Assembly (NCBI RefSeq): GCF_025998535.1
Contig: NZ_AP024233.1
Location: 904,217-968,216, forward strand
DNA length: 64,000 nucleotides
Direction: 5' to 3'
DNA from: Desulfolithobacter dissulfuricans
GTDB taxonomy: Bacteria; Desulfobacterota; Desulfobulbia; Desulfobulbales; Desulfobulbaceae
This document shows positions 33,459 to 44,178 of this stretch, one piece after another (within the stretch, counting starts at the first letter, position 1; the number at the start of each line of letters is the position of its first letter). Made by a program: the position numbers and the translations under genes. The notes beneath the pieces were generated by a model. That model saw only the letters and a list, made by a program, of their open reading frames with translations. It was not told where the DNA came from and searched no databases.

Positions 33459-33944
33459 ATGCCGGGCCGTATCCGGCCGGCCCGGATGGGTGATGTGCCG
33501 GATATTCACGGACTGCTGCGTCAGTTTGCCAGCCAGGGGCTGCTTCTTGGCCGTTCCATCAGTTCCCTTTACGACAGTCTGCGTGATTTCATCGTTTTTG
33601 AGGCCGATGGCGCGATTCAGGGTGTATGCGCCCTGCATATCTGCTGGGAAGATCTGGCGGAAATCCGTTCCCTGGCCGTTCCCGAGCAGCAGCAGGGGCG
33701 CGGCATCGGCACCAAGCTGGTGAATTCCTGCCTGGACGAAGCCAGAAGCCTGGAGATCGGCCAGGTCTTCACCCTGACCTACCAGCCCGGTTTTTTTCGG
33801 AAACTGGGTTTTACCGATATCGATAAGCGGGACCTGCCCCACAAGATCTGGAGCGATTGTCTCAACTGTCCACAGTTCCCCGATTGTGACGAGGAGGCGC
33901 TTATCTGGACGTCACCCGATTTTTCCGCCGCCGGTACCGGGTAA
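33459..33944 (+). CDS. GNAT N-acetyltransferase, short N-acetylglutamate synthase type
   Basis: 161 residues. The GNAT core LAEIRSLAVPEQQQGRGIGTKLVN near 73-98 holds the acetyl-CoA loop. LLGRSISSLYDSLRDFIVFE and the C-terminal CLNCPQFPDCDEEA are characteristic of the short ArgA-like synthases that start arginine synthesis in some anaerobes. argJ, which can also acetylate glutamate, is at 58.9 kb. An alternative start at 33435 adds eight residues. Confidence 0.85.
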   Translation: MPGRIRPARMGDVPDIHGLLRQFASQGLLLGRSISSLYDSLRDFIVFEADGAIQGVCALHICWEDLAEIRSLAVPEQQQGRGIGTKLVNSCLDEARSLEIGQVFTLTYQPGFFRKLGFTDIDKRDLPHKIWSDCLNCPQFPDCDEEALIWTSPDFSAAGTG

Positions 33945-34005
33945 CGTTTAGCTGGCGCCTGCAGCCACGTCCAGGCAGGGGCCAGAGTTCACCAAGAGAA
34001 GAGTT

Positions 34006-34026
34006 ACGGAGCGACTCCGTACGGAG
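34006..34026 (+). promoter_or_regulatory. Alternative hairpins over the secA ribosome-binding site
   Basis: ACGGAG-CGA-CTCCGT (34006-34020) is directly followed by a second ACGGAG (34021-34026) that contains the Shine-Dalgarno of secA. CTCCGT can pair with either copy, so the site can be free or masked. It may control secA translation; this is inferred from pairing only. Confidence 0.45.
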
Positions 34027-34032
34027 ATACAG

Positions 34033-36582
<2,550 letters not shown>

Positions 36583-36626
36583 CAGGGAGCAGAGCCTGCC
36601 TGCATCCGATAGCCTGAAAATGAAAC

Positions 36627-36665
36627 AAAAAAACCCGCCCGGGGATTCCCGGAGCGGGTTTTTTT
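36627..36665. terminator. Bidirectional terminator between secA and amphi-Trp gene
   Basis: AACCCGCCCGGG pairs with CCCGGAGCGGGTT (one bulge). It is preceded by an A-run and followed by a T-run, so it can serve both converging genes. Confidence 0.9.
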
Positions 36666-36689
36666 AACCTGTCTGGATTGAGAGCAGGG

Positions 36690-36968
36690 TTAACCGATGG
36701 TTACGCTGGTATCTTCATCCTGTGCATCGGGATACCATTCCAGTTCGATTTCCAGGCTCCGCTTGGTACCCTTTCTCTTCTTGGTTTCATCCTCCACCTT
36801 GATCTCCAGGACCATGGAGCGGGGGAAATCGAGAACGATCTCGTTGCCCCCCTGGCTGAGGGTCATATGGCCCTGCTCGATCTTATCCGCCATCTGGCGC
36901 AGCATGGCGCATACTTCGGTTACGCTCTTTTTCTCTTCACTCTTGAACAGAACTTTTTCGCGTCCCAT
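36690..36968 (-). CDS. Amphi-Trp domain-containing protein
   Basis: 92 residues. The amphi-Trp family is a small alternating-strand protein named for a conserved Trp near the C-terminus; here LEIELEWYPD carries it. The N-terminus KVLFKSEEKKSVTEVCAMLRQMADKIEQG is typical. The role is unknown. AGGAGG precedes the ATG. Confidence 0.85.
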   Translation of the reverse strand: MGREKVLFKSEEKKSVTEVCAMLRQMADKIEQGHMTLSQGGNEIVLDFPRSMVLEIKVEDETKKRKGTKRSLEIELEWYPDAQDEDTSVTIG

Positions 36969-37189
36969 AAAGACCTCCTGTTTATTTGTTGTATGGGGCG
37001 TGGGGCATGATTGCCCATGAGTTCCATATATATTATGGGATCGAAAATAGGTGGTGTCAAGGTGTCCACGTGATAGCTTTTGTTTTTTATCTCGTTGTTT
37101 TTGTTTCGATTTTTTATGATCTATCTTTCGGAATAATCGACGGTTCGCGGGCCGGATCGACCGGATACCCCCTGGCTTGCAACACCGCT
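36969..37189. other. Intergenic region
   Basis: AT-rich in the middle, with no gene recognised; probably holds the promoter of the leftward amphi-Trp gene. Confidence 0.35.
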
Positions 37190-38122
37190 CTACCCACGCA
37201 GTTTGTCCGGGGCAAAGAGGTTCTTTTCCATGTGCTTGATCTCGTCGATGCCGGAGATGACGATTTCAGGATCGGTCTGCAGGAGTTCCGGGGCCAGCTT
37301 ACCCTCGTACTCCACGTTGGAGAGAATATGTTTGATGCAGTTGAGCCGGGCCTTTTTCTTGACGTCCGAGCGGATGATGGTCCACGGGGTGAGGGTCCGG
37401 TTGGTTTCGTTGAGCATCTGGAATTTCTTCACCGAGTACTTGTCCCAGTATTTCTGGGCCAGGTTGTCCACCGGTGAGAGTTTATATTGCTTGAGCGGAT
37501 CGGTCTTGCGGGCCTCGAACCGTTTGGCCTGCTCCTCCCTGGAGACGGAAAAATAGAACTTGAACAGTTTGATGCCATCCTTGACCAGCATCTCCTCAAA
37601 GAGGGGAACGTCTTTTAAAAACCGTTTGTGCTGCTGGTCGGTGCAGAACCCCATGACCGGCTCGACCATGGCCCGGTTGTACCAGGAGCGGTCAAAAAGT
37701 ACCAGTTCCCCGGCAGCGGGCAGGTGCGGGACGTAACGCTGGAAATACCACTGGGTCAGTTCGGTGTCGCTGGGCTTGGAGAGCGCCACCACCCTGGTGT
37801 TTCTGGGATTGAGAAAGGCGGTGATCCGTTTGATGGTTCCGCCCTTTCCGGCCGCATCCCGGCCCTCGAAAATGGCCAGGATACGCATGCCGGTGGCCTT
37901 CATGTGGGTCTGGAGTTTCATCAGTTCGATCTGCAGCTGCTTGAGCTCGATCTCATACTCGAGCTGGGCCTTTTTGACCCAGATAGGGCAGTGGTTTGGG
38001 CTCTCTTTCCGGTCCTTGAACTTATAGGCTGTTCCTTCGAGCAGCCTGAAATCGGCCCGCATATCCTTTTTATTTTTTTTGTTTTTATGTTTCTTGTTCT
38101 TTCCGTGTTTGGCCTGGCCCAT
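37190..38122 (-). CDS. ppk2: Polyphosphate kinase 2 family protein
   Basis: 310 residues, class I-like PPK2, which transfers phosphate between polyphosphate and nucleoside diphosphates. Walker A FEGRDAAGKGGTIKR is near 108-122, Walker B LFDRSWYNRAMVEPVMGF near 167-185, and the lid FYFSVSREEQAKRFEAR near 228-245. The N-terminus is unusually Lys-rich (KHGKNKKHKNKKNKK). AGGTAGCC precedes the ATG. A second PPK2 lies just upstream. Confidence 0.93.
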   Translation of the reverse strand: MGQAKHGKNKKHKNKKNKKDMRADFRLLEGTAYKFKDRKESPNHCPIWVKKAQLEYEIELKQLQIELMKLQTHMKATGMRILAIFEGRDAAGKGGTIKRITAFLNPRNTRVVALSKPSDTELTQWYFQRYVPHLPAAGELVLFDRSWYNRAMVEPVMGFCTDQQHKRFLKDVPLFEEMLVKDGIKLFKFYFSVSREEQAKRFEARKTDPLKQYKLSPVDNLAQKYWDKYSVKKFQMLNETNRTLTPWTIIRSDVKKKARLNCIKHILSNVEYEGKLAPELLQTDPEIVISGIDEIKHMEKNLFAPDKLRG

Positions 38123-38156
38123 GGCTACCTCCGGGATATGTCCATTCCTTGGATGG

Positions 38157-39158
38157 CTACGAGAGAAATTTTCCGTGTTTTTTGCGCTGTTTTTCCATGA
38201 TTTTCAGCTCTTTGTTCCCCGGGACGATGATCGCGGGATCCGGAAGAAAATCCAGCGTCCGGCTTCGGCCCGTGTACTTGGTGGAGCTGAGAATGAGCTT
38301 CATGGTGTTGAGCCGGGCCTGATGCTTGTCGTCGGAGCGGACAATGAACCAGGGGCATTTTTTGGTGTGGGTCTTTTTCAGCAGCCGGTACTTCATCTCG
38401 GTGAACTCGTCCCAGAGTTCCTGGGCCTGGAGGTCCACCTCGCTCAGCTTCCACTGACGCAGGGGATCGTTTTTGCGGCGCTCGAAACGGCGGGCCTGCT
38501 CTTCCTTGGAAACCGAAAAATAGAGTTTGAGCAGGGTGGTCTTGCCGTCATCGATGAAGTTTTCCTCGTAGATGGTGACTTTTTTCATGAACCGCCGATA
38601 CTGTTCCTTTGTACAGAACCCCATGACCGGTTCCACCATGGCCCGGTTATACCAGGACCGGTCAAAAAGGACGATTTCTCCGGCCTGGGGAAACTGCTCG
38701 ATGTAGCGCTTCATGTGCAGCTGGGTGCGCTGGATGGAGTTGGGCTTGCCCAGGGCCACAACCCGGTAGTGCTTCTCGTTCATGTAGCGGGTGACCCTCC
38801 GGATGGTGCCGCCTTTGCCCGAGGCGTCGCGGCCGTCAAAGAGAATGATCATCTTCTTGCCGGTTCGCTCAAGGTGGTGCTGGAGCTTGATCAGCTCGGC
38901 CTGGTAGGGCTTGAGTTCCTCGGCGTTGTAATATTTTTCAAGTGCTCGTTCGAGGATCTTGTCCTTGTCTCGCTTGCGCAGGATCTTGCGTATTTTTTTC
39001 CATTTTTCATCGGTTGACTCAAAGGCGTCGAGTTTTTCGTCGATCCGTTCCAGGGCCTCCCTGATGATTTCCGACATCCGGAAATTCTGGGTTCCCTCTG
39101 AGTCTGCGGTGATCGCGGCCTGCTCTTCTGGTGTTTTCCGCGGGGCTTTGCCTGCCAT
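38157..39158 (-). CDS. ppk2: Polyphosphate kinase 2 family protein (second)
   Basis: 333 residues with the same motifs as its neighbour: FDGRDASGKGGTIRR, LFDRSWYNRAMVEPVMGF and YFSVSKEEQARRFERR. An extra N-terminal helical region of about 80 residues (EALERIDEKLDAFESTDEKWKKIRKIL) distinguishes it. The two copies are tandem and co-directional and could differ in ADP/GDP preference or direction. GGGAGG precedes the ATG at 39158. Confidence 0.93.
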   Translation of the reverse strand: MAGKAPRKTPEEQAAITADSEGTQNFRMSEIIREALERIDEKLDAFESTDEKWKKIRKILRKRDKDKILERALEKYYNAEELKPYQAELIKLQHHLERTGKKMIILFDGRDASGKGGTIRRVTRYMNEKHYRVVALGKPNSIQRTQLHMKRYIEQFPQAGEIVLFDRSWYNRAMVEPVMGFCTKEQYRRFMKKVTIYEENFIDDGKTTLLKLYFSVSKEEQARRFERRKNDPLRQWKLSEVDLQAQELWDEFTEMKYRLLKKTHTKKCPWFIVRSDDKHQARLNTMKLILSSTKYTGRSRTLDFLPDPAIIVPGNKELKIMEKQRKKHGKFLS

Positions 39159-39340
39159 TGTTCTTTTCCTCCCGTTGTCATGGCAGCGTGCAGGCGTATT
39201 GCTCGCTGCAGCCACGGACAGAAATCGCATGGTGTCGTTTTTGACCGCTCAGGCGGCCGGTGAAACGCTTAACCTTTAAAAGTATCACATATTTCTCCAC
39301 AGGGACAGTTTTTCCTGGATGGGGCACCACAGGGCCGGCT

Positions 39341-40282
39341 TCAGGAGGAAAGAAGCTCGGTCAGCCGGTGAAGCGGGGTGCGGATCTCACAGCGCACGTC
39401 ATGGATGTGGATACTCTCGAAACTGAGCGAGGTGATGACAAGAAAGGCATCGCCGGGAAGCCTGTTACCCAGGATGGTTCCGGCCGCCCTGGCGGTCTCC
39501 CGTACGGTATCTTCGGCAAACTGCGGCTGACCATGCGACCGATAGACGATTTCTGCCTCATCCGGTCGTTTCAGGAGGTCCTGGGTGGTGTGCAGGGCCT
39601 TGGACAGACAGAGAAACAGATCATCGTAGGAGAGCGCATTGTCCCGGCTGGTGACCCGGATAGTGGTCAGGGAACGCTGGGAATGGGTGGGAAGCAGAGA
39701 CGAGTCAGCGGGAAAGCCCGGTAGTTCCCGGTTATAGAGCTGGGTACAGGGACAGGCCGTGATATGGTGCAGCGACAGGCCCATGGTCACCAGGGGCGCG
39801 CTGTCCTTTTCCAGGATGATTTCCGCAGAGATTTCCGCACTGTCCACCGATACCTTGTCGCTGATCACGGTCCTGCTGAGATGGGGAATTTTGCCCCGGA
39901 GTTCTATCCGGACCCTGGTGCCGTGCTGGCGCTCAAGAACACGATCGGCGAGTGCGCAGCCATATTGCCTGAGATCGGAAAAATCTGTCTCGTAGAGCTC
40001 AGAGACCACCTCCTCCATGCGCGACATGTGGATGCCCTTGACCGCTGGAGGCAGGTTGACCGCAATATCTGCTGAAAAGGGTATTCTGCCCTGGGGTAAC
40101 CGGACCCATACCGTTTTGTTGCTGATCCCCGCTTCGGTGACCGCAAGATCAAAGGCCGGCTGCTGTTCCGGCACGTCGGTGCAGTGCTGCAGGGCCCGTA
40201 TGTGGGCGGTATCGTCAAAGCTGCTTTTCAGAGAAGAGCGTGCCTCTGCAGGCTTGTGAACCAGTCCTGGACCGTGTTCCAT
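39341..40282 (-). CDS. folE2: GTP cyclohydrolase FolE2 (type IB)
   Basis: 313 residues. It makes dihydroneopterin triphosphate from GTP for folate synthesis, using a metal less strictly zinc than FolE. The metal cysteine is in HHITACPCTQLYN near 180. KGIHMSRMEE near 82 and SFESIHIHDVRCEI near the end are also conserved. Its 5' end overlaps the glycosyltransferase gene by 55 bases, so either its start is somewhat later or the overlap is real. Confidence 0.92.
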   Translation of the reverse strand: MEHGPGLVHKPAEARSSLKSSFDDTAHIRALQHCTDVPEQQPAFDLAVTEAGISNKTVWVRLPQGRIPFSADIAVNLPPAVKGIHMSRMEEVVSELYETDFSDLRQYGCALADRVLERQHGTRVRIELRGKIPHLSRTVISDKVSVDSAEISAEIILEKDSAPLVTMGLSLHHITACPCTQLYNRELPGFPADSSLLPTHSQRSLTTIRVTSRDNALSYDDLFLCLSKALHTTQDLLKRPDEAEIVYRSHGQPQFAEDTVRETARAAGTILGNRLPGDAFLVITSLSFESIHIHDVRCEIRTPLHRLTELLSS

Positions 40283-41043
40283 GTGTGATGCTCCTTGGAG
40301 ACAATATGTAAATGGGTGGTGAGAAAATCAGCCAGGTCCCGGTCATCCGGGCAATGGCTGGCCGCGTAGAGCTGGACCCGCCGGACCAGGGCCGGTATCT
40401 CTTTCGATCTGGTGCCGTCCAGGCAGCATATGGAGTCCCGGTGCAGGTAGCGATCAGTGATGATCTGCGGGCAGAAACCAAAGGGGAGCCGGGTGGCAAG
40501 GCGGAGAAAGAAACACCAGTCCTCTCCCAGCGGTTCATCACCGAATCCACCGGCTGCCCCGTAGGCCTGCCTGGTGACAGCCACGGACGAGGGGACCAGG
40601 AAACACCAGCGGGCCAGGCGGGAAAAACAAAAACACTCCCCCGGAGCGATCGACCACTGATCCGGGATGAGGAAATTACAGCCACCGATCTCGTCCACGG
40701 TCCGGGTCCGGCCAAAGGCCACCTGGAAACCATCTTCAATCTTCCGGCGCAACAGCGCGGCATGATCCGGGTGCCAGCGATCATCGGAATCCAGAAAAAG
40801 AAAGAGATCCGCCCCGGAGGCCCGGACCCCGGCGTCCCTGGCCAGCCCCGCTCCCAGGCCATCGGTCCGCAGGACGATGATTGCGGGATAACGCTCCCTG
40901 ATCAAGGCCCCGGTGCCATCGGTGGAGCCATCGTCCACCACGATGATTTCATCCACCGGCTCTGTCTGGCAAAGGACACTGTCGATGGCCCGGGTGATCA
41001 TCGTTTTTCGGTTACGGGTGGGAATGACAGCTGCGGTCTGCAT
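40228..41043 (-). CDS. Glycosyltransferase family 2 protein
   Basis: 271 residues. The GT-A fold starts AAVIPTRNRKTMITRAIDSVL, IIVVDDGSTDGT binds the nucleotide, and FLFLDSDDRWHPDH has the DxD-like metal site near 84. A C-terminal region without membrane segments follows. The acceptor is unknown; the gene is isolated from other surface-polysaccharide genes. Confidence 0.9.
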   Translation of the reverse strand: MQTAAVIPTRNRKTMITRAIDSVLCQTEPVDEIIVVDDGSTDGTGALIRERYPAIIVLRTDGLGAGLARDAGVRASGADLFLFLDSDDRWHPDHAALLRRKIEDGFQVAFGRTRTVDEIGGCNFLIPDQWSIAPGECFCFSRLARWCFLVPSSVAVTRQAYGAAGGFGDEPLGEDWCFFLRLATRLPFGFCPQIITDRYLHRDSICCLDGTRSKEIPALVRRVQLYAASHCPDDRDLADFLTTHLHIVSKEHHTWNTVQDWFTSLQRHALL

Positions 41044-41252
41044 GTAAAATATCCCTGTGATACTGCCTGATCAGGATTGGTTACTGATCTCCATTGTAGC
41101 AGGGGAAAAGAAAAAGACAACCTCGTCAATCCGCTTCGATACCACATCGTGTACATGGTAACGGACTGGATTTCCAGGATATATGCTTGGGCCACAGAGA
41201 TTGTCCGTTGCCTTTATCTTCGGGCTTTACAGGGAAAAATTCCGGGTGTCGT

Positions 41253-41282
41253 TTGCAATTTTTTGATCTTCCTGCCTATACT
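41253..41282 (+). promoter_or_regulatory. Promoter candidate for rhodanese-like gene
   Basis: TTGCAA, an 18-base spacer and TATACT, about 55 bases upstream of the ATG at 41339. The rest of 41044-41338 shows no gene. Confidence 0.5.
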
Positions 41283-41338
41283 GGGTTGAAGAATAGAGGA
41301 CCTGAAAAGGCAACAACGAATCAATATTGGAGGTAGTA

Positions 41339-41779
41339 ATGACCGCAGGAAGAGTCAAACTGGCCGTCGTATTCTGGCTGCTTATGTGTGTCACGGCCTT
41401 TGCGGCCATGGATTATAACTTTGTCGAACCCGATCAGCTCACCAGCTGGCTGGACAGCAGGGAGCCGCTGCTCCTGGTCGATATCCAGAAACCAAACGAT
41501 TTCAAGAAGCATCATTTCTTCGGCGCCGTGGAGACCGATGCCTATCCGGTGAAAACCGGTGGCGAGAGGCGCAGGCTCAAGAAAGCCGTTGATATGTTTG
41601 AGGAAAGTGGAGGCACGGTGGTCATTATCGGCCCCCGCGGAACCAGGGCGGAAAAGCGGGCCTTTGAATATCTGCGCAATCACGGCGTCCCGGCTGACAA
41701 GATCTATATCCTCAAGGGCGGGATAAAGAAATGGCCGGACAAGGAGATGCTTCTCGATACCGCCGGAGGCTGTGCCTGA
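41339..41779 (+). CDS. Exported rhodanese-like protein lacking the active-site Cys
   Basis: 146 residues with a signal peptide (MTAGRVKLAVVFWLLMCVTAFA). The rhodanese fold is visible (LLLVDIQKPNDFKKHHFFGAVETDAYPV; YILKGGIKKWPDKE), but the catalytic loop that normally reads CRGGTRS is GPRGTRA, so sulfur transfer is unlikely. It may bind rather than transfer sulfur. GGAGGT precedes the ATG. Confidence 0.87.
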   Translation: MTAGRVKLAVVFWLLMCVTAFAAMDYNFVEPDQLTSWLDSREPLLLVDIQKPNDFKKHHFFGAVETDAYPVKTGGERRRLKKAVDMFEESGGTVVIIGPRGTRAEKRAFEYLRNHGVPADKIYILKGGIKKWPDKEMLLDTAGGCA

Positions 41780-41805
41780 GCGGCCCGGTCCTGCGATCCA
41801 TCAAT

Positions 41806-42560
41806 CTATAACTGCTGGTTGCCGGGCGGGAAGCAGAGAGCCGCTTCCCGGATACGCCCGGCCAGCGTGTGCTCCACGAAGGCAGCGGTCCGGGGAAACA
41901 TCAGGTCAAGGTACTGGCCGATTTCTTTCTCCGTGGCCGTTGTTTTTGTTTGGCAGAACAAACATTTTCTTTCCCCGCCACCGGTGGATGGCAGACCGTG
42001 TTCCTCCAGCAGGTGCCTGGCGATGTGCTTGTCGGAAAAGGGCTCGTAGAGCGGGTAGGCGGTGGTGATACCGAACTGGCTGGAAAAATCGGCCAGTTTC
42101 TCCATGAACACCTGGGTCTGCTCCGGGTAATAGCCCTGTTTGGAGGTGTAGCCCACCAGAATCAGGGGCACATGGTTGCGGATGCAGTAGATAATACCCT
42201 TGGTATGCATGGCCAGCTTGCAGGCCACGCAGACCAGGTTTTTCCCGCCGCAGCGCGGCATCAGGTCTTCGTAGTGGTCCAGCCACAGTCCCTGGAACAG
42301 CCTGCCGCTGTCCAGCTCTATGTACTCTGTATCCGGTTCCGGTCTTCCTGTCGGACTCTGGGCCTTCAGTATCTCCCGGGCCACCTGGTAGCGTTGCTGC
42401 GGGAAGCTGTGAAAGCGGCTCATGCCGTTTTTCATGTGCAGCAGGTGGATGGCCTGCGGTCGGGGATTTCAGGATGACTTCCCTGCATGGCAAGGGCGTA
42501 GAGGGCCAGGGAGTCCTTGCCCCCGGAGAAGAGAATGGCCAGATCGTGTGGTTGTTCCAT
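41806..42560 (-). pseudogene. PP-loop ATP pyrophosphatase-family gene, frameshifted
   Basis: The start at 42560 reads MEQPHDLAILFSGGKDSLALYALAMQG, a perfect PP-loop (SGGKDS). The frame then closes, and the expected continuation (PQAIHLLHMKNGMSRF...) is in another frame from about 42468 down to 41806. The downstream part has CVACKLAMHTKGIIYC and CLFCQTKT, suggesting metal or thiol chemistry as in tRNA-thiolation-type enzymes. The lesion lies between about 42432 and 42468, near a GGGG run, so either a true frameshift or a sequence error. Confidence 0.75.
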
Positions 42561-42581
42561 GGCTGCAGTACCTGGTTCTGG

Positions 42582-43232
42582 TTATGATCGGTTTTTTCGG
42601 GGTATCCGGTAGCGGAGAAACAGCTCTCCTGTGGGGGCGGCCCGCCACTGTGCAAGCATAAGCTCCAGCATGGGAGCACCGAGATGATCGGGTCCGTCTG
42701 CCAGGCAGGCGGTGTCAACCCTGCCCGATATCTTCGGAGCCAGGGTCAGCAGCAGTTCATCGACAATGCCCGCCCTGAGCGCCTCGTGGTTGAGGCGTCC
42801 CCCGCCTTCGATCAACAGCCGTTTAACGCCCCGCCCGGCCAGTTCCTCCAGGACCGCCTCCAGAGGGACCATGCCCCGGGAATCCACGTCCGTGCCGATG
42901 ATTTCCGCGGTTTCGCCCATGGATTCCCGCAGGGCTGACATCCGTTGCCCGGGGCAGAAGACCAGCGGCCGACAGTCCGGATCGGAAAAAATCTTTCTGG
43001 TCCGGGGCAGGGCGGTGGAGGATGTGATCAGGCAGCGCAGCCGGGCCGGATCCAGGATCCCGTCCGGGCCGCGCATCTCAGGGTCCGACTCCCTGAGCGA
43101 GCCGGCCCCCAGCAGGCTGGCGTCGGTTTCCGCGCGCATCTGCTCGAGAAATCTCCGGTCCTCCCGGCTGCCGAATCCGGCCGGGGCAATCCTGCCATCC
43201 AGGGTGGCGATGCAGATGATACTGACTTGCAT
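42582..43232 (-). CDS. RibD C-terminal/dihydrofolate reductase-like protein
   Basis: 216 residues starting MQVSIICIATLDGRIAP, the typical opening of RibD-C reductases. SLLGAGSLRESDPEMRG near 50 and GVKRLLIEGGGRLNHEAL near 145 (NADPH-binding Gly-rich) follow. It probably reduces a pteridine- or pyrimidine-like substrate; exact role unknown. It is not linked to riboflavin genes here. Confidence 0.85.
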   Translation of the reverse strand: MQVSIICIATLDGRIAPAGFGSREDRRFLEQMRAETDASLLGAGSLRESDPEMRGPDGILDPARLRCLITSSTALPRTRKIFSDPDCRPLVFCPGQRMSALRESMGETAEIIGTDVDSRGMVPLEAVLEELAGRGVKRLLIEGGGRLNHEALRAGIVDELLLTLAPKISGRVDTACLADGPDHLGAPMLELMLAQWRAAPTGELFLRYRIPRKNRS

Positions 43233-43239
43233 GGGGTTC

Positions 43240-43955
43240 TCAGTTGAGTTTGCGTCCCTGGCGGTACATGACACCATATATGGGCGGGAGCAGGTTTTCG
43301 GCCAGGGTGCGGACCACCCTGTCCACGTCGTAGGGGGTACGGAAATGACGGACCCGGACCTGGTCCCCATTCAGCTCGAGCACCGCCCATGAGGCCGCCG
43401 GATTACCGTCGAACATGCGGCCCACCGAGCCGGGGTTGATGAAATGGCGGCCCAGAACCTTCTTGTGATAGGGGGTATGCGAGTGGCCGGTGATGATGAT
43501 GGAGCAGTCGGTCTTCCTGGCCAGCTCCTGAAAGCGAAGGGTCGGGGTATCGCTGAAGAGAAACTCATCCGGGCTCGCCGGGCTGCCGTGGAAAACGCCG
43601 ATCCGCCATCCCTCCATCTCCAGTATCGCCTGCTGTTTCATCCCGCCTAGATAGGCAGCGTTTTCCGGGCTCAGGTGGTCCGCGGTCCAGGTGTACATGA
43701 TGCGTTTTTCAGCCTTGCGCGGTTTTTTGAAATTTTTGCCCCGCAGCAGTCGCCGGACTTTGTGGTCGGTGTTGCCAAGGATGGAGATCACCTCGTGATC
43801 CCGCAGCCAGGCAAGGGTTTCGTTGGGAAAGGGGCATAGACCGTGGCGTCACCGGCGTGGATGATTGCGTCAAACTCGTCCGGGCTCCAGTGGGTGGCCA
43901 CTGCCTCAAGTGCTGGAAAATTTCCATGAATATCGGCAAGCAGGAGGAATTTCAT
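43240..43955 (-). pseudogene. Metallophosphoesterase (YfcE/MJ0936-type), frameshifted
   Basis: The start at 43955 reads MKFLLLADIHGNFPALEAV...IIHAGDATVY, with the metal motifs DxH and GD. The frame is then lost at a GGG run (43825-43827, one base short) and resumes as NETLAWLRDHEVISILGNTDHKV in the next frame, with later motifs GVFHGSP and ITGHSHTPY intact. Only one base is missing, so a sequencing error or very recent mutation is possible. Confidence 0.8.
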
Positions 43956-44178
43956 GTTCTGTCGGCACTGTCAGGCACTTTGAAAAATGGCGATTGTTGC
44001 GCAGTGGTGCAGCTTACCAGGTCAAGATACAGGGGAATGAAAAAATAAACATACCTGACCTGTGAAAAATTTTCAAAGTGGCCTTAAAAATCCAACGGAC
44101 TCTTCGCCTCTTCCAGGGTAACGATTCTTACTCCCTGGCCGACATTCGGCATTGTTGTCGCGTAGTGGGTTCGTTCAA
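43956..44178. other. Intergenic region
   Basis: About 220 bases between the phosphoesterase start and the chemoreceptor stop; no gene or strong structure recognised. Confidence 0.35.
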
